DNA of 64,000 bases from the NCBI RefSeq assembly GCF_040643435.1, contig NZ_JBEYUH010000009.1, forward strand, positions 1-64,000, in the 5' to 3' direction. Source of the DNA: Rhodococcus sp040643435. GTDB taxonomy: Bacteria; Actinomycetota; Actinomycetes; Mycobacteriales; Mycobacteriaceae. Of this stretch, positions 20,661 to 29,283 are shown piece after piece (positions within the stretch are counted from its first letter, which is position 1; each line of letters begins with the position of its first letter). The notes below the pieces were generated by a model that was not told where the DNA came from, searched no databases, and saw nothing but the letters and a program-made list of their open reading frames with translations. The position numbers and the translations under genes were made by a program.

Positions 20661-21938
20661 TCAGGATTCGTCGACGACCGGCATTCCCGGCAGGTCGCCG
20701 AGCCGGGCGCGGAACACCAGCGTGTCCGCAGCGCATCCGTGGACGGTGGGCTCCCGGTCGCGGGCCGACAACCACGCCGAATCGCCCGGCTTCAGGTTCA
20801 CCGTCTCCCCGCCACATTCCACGCGAGCGATCCCGGCAGTGCACAACAGGATCTGCGGTCCGTCCGCGTCGACCCGGAGCACCTCACCCGCACCGAGATC
20901 GATTCGCGACAACATGAACTCCGGTGCCGGAGTGCGATAGCGCCGTTCCACTGGCGCCCCGGTCGCCACACCGTCCGGGGCCTCCGGCTCCGCTTCGAGG
21001 ATCGGTACCGAGGCCGCATCGAAGTCGAGCACTCTCAGCAGTTCCGGCACGTCCACATGTTTCGGCGTGAGACCGCCGCGCAGCACGTTGTCGGAGTTGG
21101 CCATGATCTCGACGCCCATCCCGTGCAGATACGCGTGCAGATTCCCTGCGTCGAGATAGAGCCCCTCCCCCGGCTTCAAGGTGATCCGGTTGAGCAGCAG
21201 CGACGCGAGAACTCCCGCGTCGCCGGGATAGAAGTCGGCAAGTTGCAGAGCGGTACGCACTTCGGGAACGAAATCGCGTTCGCGCTCGCGACCGGACGCG
21301 AGATAGGTCACGCAACCGTCGAGTACCCGCGGCAGCAGTGCCCCCAGAGCAGGCGGAGGCAAGGTGATCCACGTGGTGAACAGCGCCCGCAGACCGCTGG
21401 AATCGGGTTGACCGGCGAGGAGCCCCACATAAGGATCGAGTTCCGGCACCGCCAGCGCCTCGAAGAGTTCCACCGTCCGTTTCGCATCGCGGAAACCGGC
21501 AAGCGCTTCGAAGCGCGTCAACGCCACCACGAGTTCCGGTTTGTGGCTCGCGTCCTTGTAGTTGCGCACGGGGGAATCGACGGGAATGCCCAGTGCTTCC
21601 TCCCGCGCGAAGCCCTCGGCCGCCTGGCGGGCACTGGGGTGCGCCTGCAGCGACAAGGGCTCCTCTGCAGCCAGCAGTTTCAGGAGGAAGGGCAGCCGGG
21701 GACCGAAGGTTCCCACGGCGCGGTCACCGAGATGCTGCGGCGGATCGGCGGACAGCAGGTCGAGCAGCGACTGTTGTCCACCGTCCGCGTCCACCACGCG
21801 GGCAGGATCCGCCGGATGGGCACCGAGCCACAACTCGGCCTCGGGATGATCGGACGGCACGGTGCGGCCGCGCAGCGAAGCGATCGCGGTCCGCGATCCC
21901 CAGGCGTACGAGCGCACCGCACCTTCGAGCCGGTGCAC
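20661..21938 (-). CDS. manA: Mannose-6-phosphate isomerase, class I
   Basis: About 425 residues. This zinc enzyme interconverts fructose-6-P and mannose-6-P, the entry to GDP-mannose for mannans, PIMs and lipoarabinomannan. Conserved segments are YAWGS at the N-terminus, SLQAHPS and HKPELVVAL (metal and active site), and GNLHAYLHGMGVEIMANSDNVLRGGLTPKH (quoted by position, about residues 262-291). The GTG at 21938 has AGGGGGGAG just upstream and overlaps the TAG of the preceding gene by one base. It matches Rv3255c in order. Confidence 0.95.
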   Translation of the reverse strand: MHRLEGAVRSYAWGSRTAIASLRGRTVPSDHPEAELWLGAHPADPARVVDADGGQQSLLDLLSADPPQHLGDRAVGTFGPRLPFLLKLLAAEEPLSLQAHPSARQAAEGFAREEALGIPVDSPVRNYKDASHKPELVVALTRFEALAGFRDAKRTVELFEALAVPELDPYVGLLAGQPDSSGLRALFTTWITLPPPALGALLPRVLDGCVTYLASGRERERDFVPEVRTALQLADFYPGDAGVLASLLLNRITLKPGEGLYLDAGNLHAYLHGMGVEIMANSDNVLRGGLTPKHVDVPELLRVLDFDAASVPILEAEPEAPDGVATGAPVERRYRTPAPEFMLSRIDLGAGEVLRVDADGPQILLCTAGIARVECGGETVNLKPGDSAWLSARDREPTVHGCAADTLVFRARLGDLPGMPVVDES

Positions 21939-23023
21939 TATCTCCCCCCTGCCAATCCGAGATATGCGGCTGCCATCTCTGTGCGGACGGTCAACGCTGC
22001 CACCTGTTCCAGCACGGTGGGTACCGCACTCGACTCGAACTCTCCGATCACGGAGGTCAACTCCACGTCGGGTAACGCCGCCGTCCTGCGTTGCGCCGCC
22101 GATCGGTCGGGGTCGGTGCTGAACACGAACACGCGAGCCGGCGTGATCGGCGCCGGTCCGTCCAGTTCCTCGTCGTGGAAGAACGGGTCGTACGACTCTC
22201 CGCTCGCGGTGACGACGTCCATGAGCCGGTCCCGGGCGGCGAGCACGTCGCTCAGCGCTGCGGCACCCGCGACCACTCCCGCTGCCTGGAGCAGAGACTC
22301 CGAAGCGTGCCGGGCGAGCACAGTGGTCGCAGCGGAGTCCCCGGCGAAGACCACGCGTCGCGACTGCATGCGCACGGCGAGGGATTTCGCCGGATTCTGG
22401 AAGACCTCGTTCGCCGGATGGTTGCGCGCAGCTTCCGCGTCGGCCGCATCGGCCACCTCGGTGAGCGGGGGGACCCCGGCGAGCCGAACAGCGCGCTGCA
22501 GCATCCCGAGCACCGCGCAGAACACCGCGACGTGCCTGGCGAGCACGTAACGGGTCCGGACAGGAACCCGCGGCGACAGCGTCATCGCCCGGCCGGCAGC
22601 GACCGCCCGCACCGGGCCCTCGTCGGGTGCGTCCACGACGACCTCCGCGCTGCGGCGCAGTCCCGCGTCGACGCTGCGCGCCAACTCCGGATCTCCGGCG
22701 TCGTTCCCGGAGACGACCACGATGTCGAGCGCACCCACCCAAGGTGGAGTGGTCGGCGCGGATACCAGGGGCACCCCGGCCTGACCACCGAGCAACGCCA
22801 CGACCAGTTCTGCGGCCGCCCGGGCACGAGCATCCGTGCCGACGAAAACGACGCTGCGAGGATGCATGTCGGTGAGCCGGTCGAGCAGTCCTTCGTCGAC
22901 GGATGCTGCGACCGACCTGATCTGCGCGCCGCCGAGAGCCGCGCTTCTGAGGACGCCGTCGACATCGGCGGCGAGCAGACCACCCGCATCGTCGAAGTCG
23001 AACAGCGGCGAGGGTGCCGTCAC
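21938..23023 (-). CDS. SIS-domain-like protein (Rv3256c family)
   Basis: About 361 residues. The fold appears to be two sugar-isomerase-like halves (RSVVFVGTDARARAAAELV in the first, SRRVVFAGDSAATTVLARH in the second), similar to the C-terminal domain of bacterial phosphoglucose/phosphomannose isomerases. No catalytic set is certain. It lies between phosphomannomutase and manA, as Rv3256c does, so a role near mannose metabolism is inferred. GTG 23023 is chosen for its AAGGAAGG site; the frame upstream lacks one. Confidence 0.75.
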   Translation of the reverse strand: MTAPSPLFDFDDAGGLLAADVDGVLRSAALGGAQIRSVAASVDEGLLDRLTDMHPRSVVFVGTDARARAAAELVVALLGGQAGVPLVSAPTTPPWVGALDIVVVSGNDAGDPELARSVDAGLRRSAEVVVDAPDEGPVRAVAAGRAMTLSPRVPVRTRYVLARHVAVFCAVLGMLQRAVRLAGVPPLTEVADAADAEAARNHPANEVFQNPAKSLAVRMQSRRVVFAGDSAATTVLARHASESLLQAAGVVAGAAALSDVLAARDRLMDVVTASGESYDPFFHDEELDGPAPITPARVFVFSTDPDRSAAQRRTAALPDVELTSVIGEFESSAVPTVLEQVAALTVRTEMAAAYLGLAGGR

Positions 23024-23169
23024 GACCGCATCACCTTCCTTCTGCCGCCGCGACCTCGGCGCTTTGGCTGACCGGCCTCGGCGATGCCCCGAATCGACCC
23101 AGGTGCTTCGCCGAACCGGTACCGGCACGCCATGTACCGGCACTTCGATTATTCCCGTTGACCCTCCGT

Positions 23170-24540
23170 CTACGCACGAACGACAGAAAGGATCTCCTTC
23201 ACCAACGCTTCGACCTCGCCGTCCGTACTCGCTTCCACATTGAGCCGCAGCAGTGGCTCGGTGTTGGACGCCCGCAGGTTGAACCAAGCGTTGTCGGGCA
23301 GGTCCACGGTGACACCGTCGAGCCGGTCGATCGACACTGCCCGATCCTCGAACGCCGTGACGACCGCTTCGGTGCGCTCGGTGGCATCGGCGACCGTCGA
23401 GTTGATCTCCCCCGAGGCCGCGTACCGGTTGTACGAGCTCATCAACTCCGAGAGTGGTCCGTCCTGCGAAGCGAGCGCGGCGAGTACGTGCAACGCAGCG
23501 AGCATGCCGGAGTCGGCACCCCAGAAATCGCGGAAGTAATAGTGCGCCGAATGCTCCCCGCCGAAGACCGCACCGGTCTCGGCCATCTGCTGCTTGATGA
23601 ACGAATGCCCCACGCGCGTGCGCACCGGCTTGCCGCCCTGCTCGGCGACGAGTTCGGGCACCACACGCGAGGTGATCAGATTGTGGATGACCGTGGCACC
23701 GGGTTCCTTGGCGAGCTCGCGCGCGGCGACGAGCGCCGTGACGGCCGAGGGCGTGACCGGCTCGCCGTGCTCGTCCACGACGAAGCAGCGGTCGGCGTCG
23801 CCGTCGAAGGCCAGGCCGAGGTCGGCGCCGGATTCGACGACCAGACGCTGGAGGTCGACGAGATTCGCGGGGTCGAGCGGATTGGCCTCGTGGTTGGGGA
23901 ACGTACCGTCGAGTTCGAAGTACAGCGGCACCAGTTCGACGGGCAATGCACCGAACACTGCGGGCACGGTGTGCCCGCCCATCCCGTTGCCTGCGTCGAC
24001 CGCCACTTTGAGCGGTCGCATTTCCGAGAGGTCGACGAGACCACGGACGAACGAGGCGTACTCCTCGAGGACGTCGCGCTCGGTGACGCTGCCTCGTTCG
24101 CCGTCGTATTCGGGGACACCGGCGACGAGCTCGGCCGAGATCTGCGCCAGGCCCGTGTCCTGACCGACCGGCTTGGCACCGGCACGGCAGAGCTTGATCC
24201 CGTTGTACCGGGCAGGATTGTGGCTGGCGGTGAACATGGCACCGGGCGCATCGAGCAGTCCCGAGGCGAAGTAGAGCTGGTCGGTGGACGCGAGTCCGAT
24301 CAACACGACGTCGAGGCCCTGTCCGGTGACACCTTCGGCGAATGCTTGCGACAGTGTCGGCGACGAGGCACGCATGTCATGGCCGATGACCACCCGGTCC
24401 GCGCTGCCCTCGCTGCGCAACAGGCGTGCGAACGACGCTCCGACCTCGCGGACGAACTGTTCGTCGATCTGCTCTCCGACGACGCCCCGGACGTCGTACG
24501 CCTTGATGACCGCTGATACCGACTCTGCAGCTCTCGCCAC
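23170..24540 (-). CDS. manB: Phosphomannomutase/phosphoglucomutase
   Basis: A 456-residue alpha-D-phosphohexomutase. It converts mannose-6-P to mannose-1-P. The active-site phosphoserine is in MFTASHNPARYNGIK, the metal loop is FDGDADRCF, and the sugar-binding loop is GGEHSAHYYF. The C-terminal phosphate loop includes LRASNTEPLLRLNVE. It is the first gene of the manB-SIS-manA group and matches Rv3257c in position. The GTG start has CAGGAGC 8 bases upstream. Confidence 0.94.
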   Translation of the reverse strand: MARAAESVSAVIKAYDVRGVVGEQIDEQFVREVGASFARLLRSEGSADRVVIGHDMRASSPTLSQAFAEGVTGQGLDVVLIGLASTDQLYFASGLLDAPGAMFTASHNPARYNGIKLCRAGAKPVGQDTGLAQISAELVAGVPEYDGERGSVTERDVLEEYASFVRGLVDLSEMRPLKVAVDAGNGMGGHTVPAVFGALPVELVPLYFELDGTFPNHEANPLDPANLVDLQRLVVESGADLGLAFDGDADRCFVVDEHGEPVTPSAVTALVAARELAKEPGATVIHNLITSRVVPELVAEQGGKPVRTRVGHSFIKQQMAETGAVFGGEHSAHYYFRDFWGADSGMLAALHVLAALASQDGPLSELMSSYNRYAASGEINSTVADATERTEAVVTAFEDRAVSIDRLDGVTVDLPDNAWFNLRASNTEPLLRLNVEASTDGEVEALVKEILSVVRA

Positions 24541-24618
24541 TGTATTCGCTCCTGAAGCTCGACTCGTCCGATGCCGTCCTCCGCGACCTCGGGCTCCGCT
24601 CAGCCTAGTGCGAACTGC

Positions 24619-25014
24619 TCAAGATGTCGGATCGGGAAGAACTCGCAGGTGACCACGTCGGCCGGTACGCGCGGTGGGGGGCACGACGGCCCGCTGAGGT
24701 TCTTCGGCGCCGTCCTCGTCGGAGTCCGGACGGGACCGGTCGCCCAAGCCGGCCTCGCGCACGGCCTCGGCGAGGGCGGTCAGATCGTCCTCGTCGGGGG
24801 TGGCCGACGAGAACGCGCCCTCGTACCGGACGAGCTCCCATCCCTTGGGAGCGGTGATGCGCGAACCGTGCATCTCGCAGAGGTCCCACGAGTGTGGTTC
24901 CGCGACGGTCGCCAGGGGACCGACGACGGCAGTGGAATCCGAGTACACGTAGGTCAGCGTCGCAACAGCAGGGTTCTTGCACCCAGGCCGGCAGCATCGA
25001 CGCAGTGTTCTCAC
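24619..25014 (-). CDS. DUF3499 family protein (Rv3258c-like)
   Basis: A 131-residue protein. The N-terminal half carries a probable zinc site (CCRPGCKNPA, then DLCEMHG), the hallmark of DUF3499. The C-terminal half is acidic and probably disordered. Function unknown. A TACGCT hexamer exactly 7 bases before the GTG, with no ribosome site, suggests a leaderless transcript. It is divergent from the Rv3259-like gene, and this pair is conserved in mycobacteria. Confidence 0.85.
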   Translation of the reverse strand: MRTLRRCCRPGCKNPAVATLTYVYSDSTAVVGPLATVAEPHSWDLCEMHGSRITAPKGWELVRYEGAFSSATPDEDDLTALAEAVREAGLGDRSRPDSDEDGAEEPQRAVVPPTARTGRRGHLRVLPDPTS

Positions 25015-25101
25015 GACTGGGAGCGTATCGCTTCGAACGCTGCGGGACTATTCGGACACACCGAAACGGAGGAAGGATTTTCGTGTCGTAATGTCCATGG
25101 C

Positions 25102-25596
25102 ATGGTCCGCCCACGCCGTTCCCGCCCAGTCTCGTCCCGCTCCGTGGCGCGTCGCGGCAGAGGGATCCGCGGCCCGCTGTTCCCACAGAGCCTGCCGGCA
25201 TGGAAGACCCGCGCCGAGAAATTCGACCTTCTGGTACTCGGGGCGTTCGCCCCGATCGACGCGCGTTGGCACAACCGTCTCACCAAGCTCGACATCGCCG
25301 TCGACGAGGTCCCGAAGATCCGGGCGCGCGACCCGGACTCGGTGAACTGGCCGGACGAGGTGGTAGCGGACGGGCCGGTGCCGCTGTCCCGGCTCGTGCC
25401 TGCGGGCATCGATCGACGAGGCGCCGCGACCCGCGCTCGGATCGTGCTCTTCCGGCGGCCGCTCGAAGTCCGCGCCAAGGATCCCGACGATCTGACGGAT
25501 CTGGTCCACGACGTTCTCGTGCACCAGGTGGCCACTTATCTCGGCATCGAGCCGGAGGTGGTGGATCCGACGCTCGGTGAAGACGAAGAGGATTGA
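25102..25596 (+). CDS. Metallopeptidase-family (Rv3259-like) protein with degenerate zinc motif
   Basis: About 164 residues. A basic, low-complexity N-terminus precedes a conserved core (FDLLVLGAFAPIDARW, then a C-terminal helix). This is the actinobacterial offshoot of the minimal zincin family. The usual HExxH helix reads HDVLVHQVA, with Asp in place of the catalytic Glu, so peptidase activity is doubtful. The ATG at 25102 has TAATGT 7 bases upstream and no ribosome site, consistent with a leaderless start. Confidence 0.75.
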   Translation: MVRPRRSRPVSSRSVARRGRGIRGPLFPQSLPAWKTRAEKFDLLVLGAFAPIDARWHNRLTKLDIAVDEVPKIRARDPDSVNWPDEVVADGPVPLSRLVPAGIDRRGAATRARIVLFRRPLEVRAKDPDDLTDLVHDVLVHQVATYLGIEPEVVDPTLGEDEED

Positions 25597-25617
25597 ACGC
25601 CTTCGGGCAGAAATGAC

Positions 25618-25660
25618 AAAGGCCGGGTTGCTCGTCCCCCACGGCCGCAACCCGACCTTC
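25618..25660. terminator. Terminator between the Rv3259-like gene and whiB2
   Basis: The arms 25619-25631 and 25647-25659 pair over 13 positions with one mismatch; the loop is 15 bases. On the minus strand the stem is followed by TTTGTCATTTCT, so it is a good intrinsic terminator for whiB2. It also lies after the convergent plus-strand gene. Confidence 0.65.
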
Positions 25661-25717
25661 GTCGTCCGACTCGGTGTTTCCTCGTCCCGTACTCCCCGTA
25701 CCGGGCCGAACCCTGCG

Positions 25718-26065
25718 TCAGACTATTCCGCGCTTGAGGCGACGGCGTTCCCTCTCGGAAAGCCCGCCCCATATTCCGAACCGCTCATCATGAGCGAGTG
25801 CGTATTCGAGACAATCGTCCCGTACCTCACAACCCATGCAGATGCGCTTGGCCTCTCTGGTGGAGCCACCCTTCTCGGGGAAGAATGCCTCCGGATCGGT
25901 CTGCGCACAGAGCGCACGCTCCTGCCACTGCTCCTCGCCGTCCGCGGGATCACCGAATCCTGAGATCAAACTCAGGACGGGCACCCCCACATCCGGGTCG
26001 TCACAGACAGAGTCGACTGCAGTGTCGCTCCGAGTGAGCTCCGAGCTGTCGCGCTCGCCGGCCAT
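25718..26065 (-). CDS. whiB2: WhiB2-family iron-sulfur regulator (WhmD-like)
   Basis: A 115-residue WhiB protein. The four 4Fe-4S cysteines are in RALCAQTD and ICMGCEVRDDC. The G(I/V)WGG turn is GIWGGL and the basic DNA-binding tail is RERRRLKRG. The C-terminal 80 residues closely match M. tuberculosis WhiB2, which in mycobacteria (WhmD) is needed for septation; the N-terminus is about 25 residues longer. The ATG has a strong GAGGAGGG site. A near-consensus LexA box lies about 58-73 bases upstream. Confidence 0.94.
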   Translation of the reverse strand: MAGERDSSELTRSDTAVDSVCDDPDVGVPVLSLISGFGDPADGEEQWQERALCAQTDPEAFFPEKGGSTREAKRICMGCEVRDDCLEYALAHDERFGIWGGLSERERRRLKRGIV

Positions 26066-26122
26066 AGTCCCTCCTCACCTGCAGCGCCGAATCATGACCG
26101 GGGATCAACCCGCTGCCATCCT

Positions 26123-26138
26123 TCGAATACTCGTTCGA
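26123..26138 (-). promoter_or_regulatory. Candidate LexA (SOS) box upstream of whiB2
   Basis: The sequence TCGAATACTCGTTCGA differs by one base from the actinobacterial consensus TCGAAC-N4-GTTCGA. It sits in the 253-base gap between the divergent whiB2 and fbiA. A second TCGAATTCGA/TTTCGAA cluster is at about 26160-26180. The rest of this unusually AT-rich gap holds no gene I can support. Confidence 0.45.
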
Positions 26139-26306
26139 ATGCGGGTTCACCGCAAGGAATCTCGAATTCGATTTTCGAATGACATGTATGTGATTAGACA
26201 CTTCGGGCGTGTCGTGGTCAAGCGGAGCGGCGTTGTTCACATATCATCGGCCGCTTTGCCGAAACACGTTTCGGACGGTGCGCAACGGGGTACGAAGCGC
26301 ACCGCT

Positions 26307-26312
26307 TAGGCT
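26307..26312 (+). promoter_or_regulatory. Leaderless -10 hexamer of fbiA
   Basis: The hexamer TAGGCT lies exactly 6 bases before the GTG at 26319, and no ribosome site is present. The same hexamer and spacing occur before birA, the response regulator at 40458 and the zincin-like gene at 35932. Confidence 0.55.
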
Positions 26313-26318
26313 TGGGCC

Positions 26319-27308
26319 GTGAATGTGACTGTATTGGTCGGAGGTGTAGGTGGGGCGCGTTTTCTGTCAGGTTTGCGCCGACTTCTCGATATTTCTCCGG
26401 GAGTCGAACCGAATCCTGACGCGCCGCACCGCATCACGGCGATCGTCAACGTCGGCGACGACGTCTGGATGCACGGGCTGAGGATCTGTCCCGACCTCGA
26501 CACCTGCATGTACACCCTGGGCGGTGGGATCGACGAGGAACGCGGCTGGGGCCGCGCCGGCGAGACGTGGAACGCGAAGGAGGAACTCGCCGCCTACGGT
26601 GCGATCCCCGACTGGTTCGGTCTCGGTGACCGGGACATCGCCACGCATCTCATCCGGACCCAGATGCTCAGGACCGGCTATCCCCTCTCTGCGGTCACCG
26701 AGGCCCTGTGTACGCGGTGGAAGCCGGGTGTCGACCTGCTGCCCGTATCCGACGACCGCAGCGAGACCCACGTCGTCATCACCGATCCCGAGGACGGTGA
26801 GCAACGCGCCGTGCACTTCGAGGAGTGGTGGGTCCGCCACCGTGCCCAGGTACCTACCCACAGCTTCGCCCATATCGGAGCAGACGACGCCAAGCCCGCT
26901 CCCGGAGTGCTCGAGGCGATCGAGAATGCCGACGCCGTCCTGCTGGCACCCTCGAATCCCGTCGTGAGTGTCGGCGCGATTCTTGCGATCCCGGGTATCC
27001 GCGGAGCACTGCGCACCACGTCCGCAAAGGTCGTCGGCCTGTCCCCGGTGATAGACGGAAAGCCCCTGAGAGGGATGGCCGATGCATGCCTGGACGTCAT
27101 CGGGGTGGAGACGACCGCCGAAGCTGTCGGCAGGTACTACGGAGCCCGCTCCGGAACGGGCATTCTCGACGGATGGCTCGTGCACTCGACCGATCGCGCC
27201 GAAGTGCCGGGTGTCGAGGTCCGATCCGTACCACTGCTCATGACCGACACCGACGCGACGGCCGAGATGGCCCGCGCCGCCCTCGAGCTCGCCGGAGTAA
27301 CCCCGTGA
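26319..27308 (+). CDS. fbiA: F420 biosynthesis: 2-phospho-L-lactate transferase-type enzyme FbiA
   Basis: A 329-residue CofD-family enzyme. In actinobacteria it joins a phosphoenolpyruvyl-GPP donor to Fo, making dehydro-F420-0. Conserved segments are VLVGGVGGARFL at the N-terminus, IVNVGDD, the LGDRDIATHL loop and APSNPVVSVGAIL. Start GTG 26319 is supported by the leaderless TAGGCT. Its stop overlaps the fbiB ATG by one base (TGATG), so the two F420 enzymes are coupled. Confidence 0.95.
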   Translation: MNVTVLVGGVGGARFLSGLRRLLDISPGVEPNPDAPHRITAIVNVGDDVWMHGLRICPDLDTCMYTLGGGIDEERGWGRAGETWNAKEELAAYGAIPDWFGLGDRDIATHLIRTQMLRTGYPLSAVTEALCTRWKPGVDLLPVSDDRSETHVVITDPEDGEQRAVHFEEWWVRHRAQVPTHSFAHIGADDAKPAPGVLEAIENADAVLLAPSNPVVSVGAILAIPGIRGALRTTSAKVVGLSPVIDGKPLRGMADACLDVIGVETTAEAVGRYYGARSGTGILDGWLVHSTDRAEVPGVEVRSVPLLMTDTDATAEMARAALELAGVTP

Positions 27309-28678
27309 TGTCTCCTGACGCCGTCACCGACCCCACCGTGCGCGACCACGCTCCGGGCGGATCGATCGAGATCCGGCCCGTACGCGGACTCCCCGAGTTC
27401 CGGCCGGGCGACGACCTGGCCGCGGCCATCGCCCAGGCCGCACCGTGGCTGGCCGACGGGGACGTCCTCGTGGTCACGAGCAAGGTGGTCTCGAAGGTCG
27501 AAGGGCGGATCGTGTCCGCACCCACCGACCCCGACAGCCGCGACGCCCTCCGCCGCCGTCTCGTGAACCAGGAAGCCGTCCGCGTCCTGGCACGCAAGGG
27601 GCGCACCCTCATCACCGAGAACCGGTTGGGCATCGTGCAGGCGGCCTCCGGAGTCGACGGGTCCAATGTCGACGGAGCCGAACTCGCCTTGCTGCCGGAA
27701 GATCCCGACGCCAGTGCCGCTGCCCTGCGGGAGCGGATCGGTGCGGCGCTCGGCGTACGGATCGCCGTGGTCGTCACCGACACGATGGGCCGGGCCTGGC
27801 GGGTGGGACAGACCGACGCCGCGATCGGCTCGTCCGGGATCCCCGTCCTGCACGGTTACGCGGGCTCCCGTGACGGGCAGGGCAACGAGCTGCAGGTGAC
27901 CGAGGTGGCTGTCGCCGACGAGATCGCGGCGGCCGGCGACCTCGTCAAGGGCAAACTCGGGGGCGTTCCGGTCGCCGTGGTGCGCGGCCTCGACCTGCGC
28001 GACGACGGATCCACCGCACGTGAGCTGATCCGCAACGGTGAGGAGGACCTGTTCTGGCTCGGCACCGCCGAGGCGCTCGAGCGTGGCCGGAACGAGGCTC
28101 TCCTCCTGCGCCGTTCGGTGCGGCAGTTCTCCGGCGAACCGGTGGATCCGGAGGATCTCCGCGATGCGATCGCTGATGCGCTCACCGCCCCGGCGCCACA
28201 CCACACCCGCCCGGTGCGCTTCGTCTGGGTCCGTACCGAGCAGGTCCGCCGCCGGTTGCTCGATCGTATGCGCGACCGCTGGGCGGAAGATCTCGCCGGC
28301 GACGGACTGGAGCCGATTGCGGTCGAACGTCGACTCGAACGCGGCTCGATCCTCTACGACGCCCCGGAGGTCATAGTGCCGTTCCGGGTCATGGACGGCG
28401 CCCACCACTACCCCGACCCGCGACGCACCGCCGCGGAGGAGACGATGTTCACCGTCGCGGTGGGCGCGGCCGTACAGGGGCTGCTCGTCTCCCTGGCAAC
28501 CCGCGGATTGGGCAGCTGCTGGATCGGATCGACGATCTTCGCGCCGGACATCGTGCGCGAGGAACTCGGATTACCCGCCGACTGGTCGCCACTCGGTGCG
28601 ATCGCCGTGGGCCATCCGGTCACCGAAACCGGCCCGCGCGAACCCGCGGAACCGGGCGACGCTTTCGTGGAGCTGTAG
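27308..28678 (+). CDS. fbiB: F420:glutamate ligase / dehydro-F420 reductase FbiB
   Basis: 456 residues, the two-domain actinobacterial form. The N-terminal ~245 residues are the CofE-like gamma-glutamyl ligase (VVTSKVVSKVEGRI, VVVTDTMGRAWRVGQTD). The C-terminal ~200 residues are an FMN nitroreductase-fold domain (LLRRSVRQFSGEPVDPE, GLGSCWIGSTIF) that reduces dehydro-F420-0. It therefore completes F420 and adds its glutamate tail. ATG 27308 is used; an in-frame GTG lies one codon earlier. Confidence 0.95.
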   Translation: MSPDAVTDPTVRDHAPGGSIEIRPVRGLPEFRPGDDLAAAIAQAAPWLADGDVLVVTSKVVSKVEGRIVSAPTDPDSRDALRRRLVNQEAVRVLARKGRTLITENRLGIVQAASGVDGSNVDGAELALLPEDPDASAAALRERIGAALGVRIAVVVTDTMGRAWRVGQTDAAIGSSGIPVLHGYAGSRDGQGNELQVTEVAVADEIAAAGDLVKGKLGGVPVAVVRGLDLRDDGSTARELIRNGEEDLFWLGTAEALERGRNEALLLRRSVRQFSGEPVDPEDLRDAIADALTAPAPHHTRPVRFVWVRTEQVRRRLLDRMRDRWAEDLAGDGLEPIAVERRLERGSILYDAPEVIVPFRVMDGAHHYPDPRRTAAEETMFTVAVGAAVQGLLVSLATRGLGSCWIGSTIFAPDIVREELGLPADWSPLGAIAVGHPVTETGPREPAEPGDAFVEL

Positions 28679-28680
28679 CC

Positions 28681-29238
28681 GTGTCGGCACGTTCACTCCA
28701 CGACTCCGCGATCGATCGACTCTCCGCATGGCGCACGGACTCACCCGACGCCGAGTCCCTCCGGCACACGATGCTGGCATTCCTCGACTCGGCACCGGAC
28801 GGCTGTCTTCGCGAGCACGCCCCCGGACACATCACGGCGTCGTCGATCGTGCTCGACGCCGACCACCGGAACGTCCTGCTCACACTGCATCCACGGGTGG
28901 GCCGGTGGATCCAGCTCGGCGGGCACTGCGAGCCGGCCGACGAGACTGTCGTCGATGCCGCCTTGCGAGAAGCCACCGAGGAGTCCGGCATCTCAGGTCT
29001 CGTGATCGACCCGGATCTGCTGTCGGCGCATACGCATCCGATCACCTGCTCGCTCGGCGTTCCCACCCGCCACCTCGACCTGCGCTTCCTGGTGACCGCC
29101 CCGTCCGGCGCCCGCCCCGTCCGCAGTCACGAGTCGACCGACCTGCAGTGGTGGCCGGTCGACGCGCTACCGGCCGAAGCCGAGCACGAGACGATCGCGC
29201 ACCTGGTCCGCCTCGCCGCGGCACGGCGTCATCGCTGA
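28681..29238 (+). CDS. Nudix hydrolase
   Basis: A 185-residue Nudix protein. The Nudix box spans about residues 80-102 (GHCEPADE then REATEESG), giving the metal-binding glutamates; the substrate, a nucleoside-diphosphate derivative, cannot be told. It begins 2 bases after fbiB and is probably co-transcribed with fbiAB. It ends at a strong hairpin facing the SGNH gene. Confidence 0.88.
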   Translation: MSARSLHDSAIDRLSAWRTDSPDAESLRHTMLAFLDSAPDGCLREHAPGHITASSIVLDADHRNVLLTLHPRVGRWIQLGGHCEPADETVVDAALREATEESGISGLVIDPDLLSAHTHPITCSLGVPTRHLDLRFLVTAPSGARPVRSHESTDLQWWPVDALPAEAEHETIAHLVRLAAARRHR

Positions 29239-29246
29239 TGTCTCCG

Positions 29247-29278
29247 CGCTCGTCCCGGCGGGTCTGCCGGGACGAGCG
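29247..29278. terminator. Bidirectional terminator between Nudix and SGNH genes
   Basis: The perfect 13-bp arms 29247-29259 and 29266-29278 enclose a 6-base loop. It occupies nearly all of the 45-base gap between the convergent stops at 29238 and 29284. Confidence 0.7.
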
Positions 29279-29283
29279 GGATG

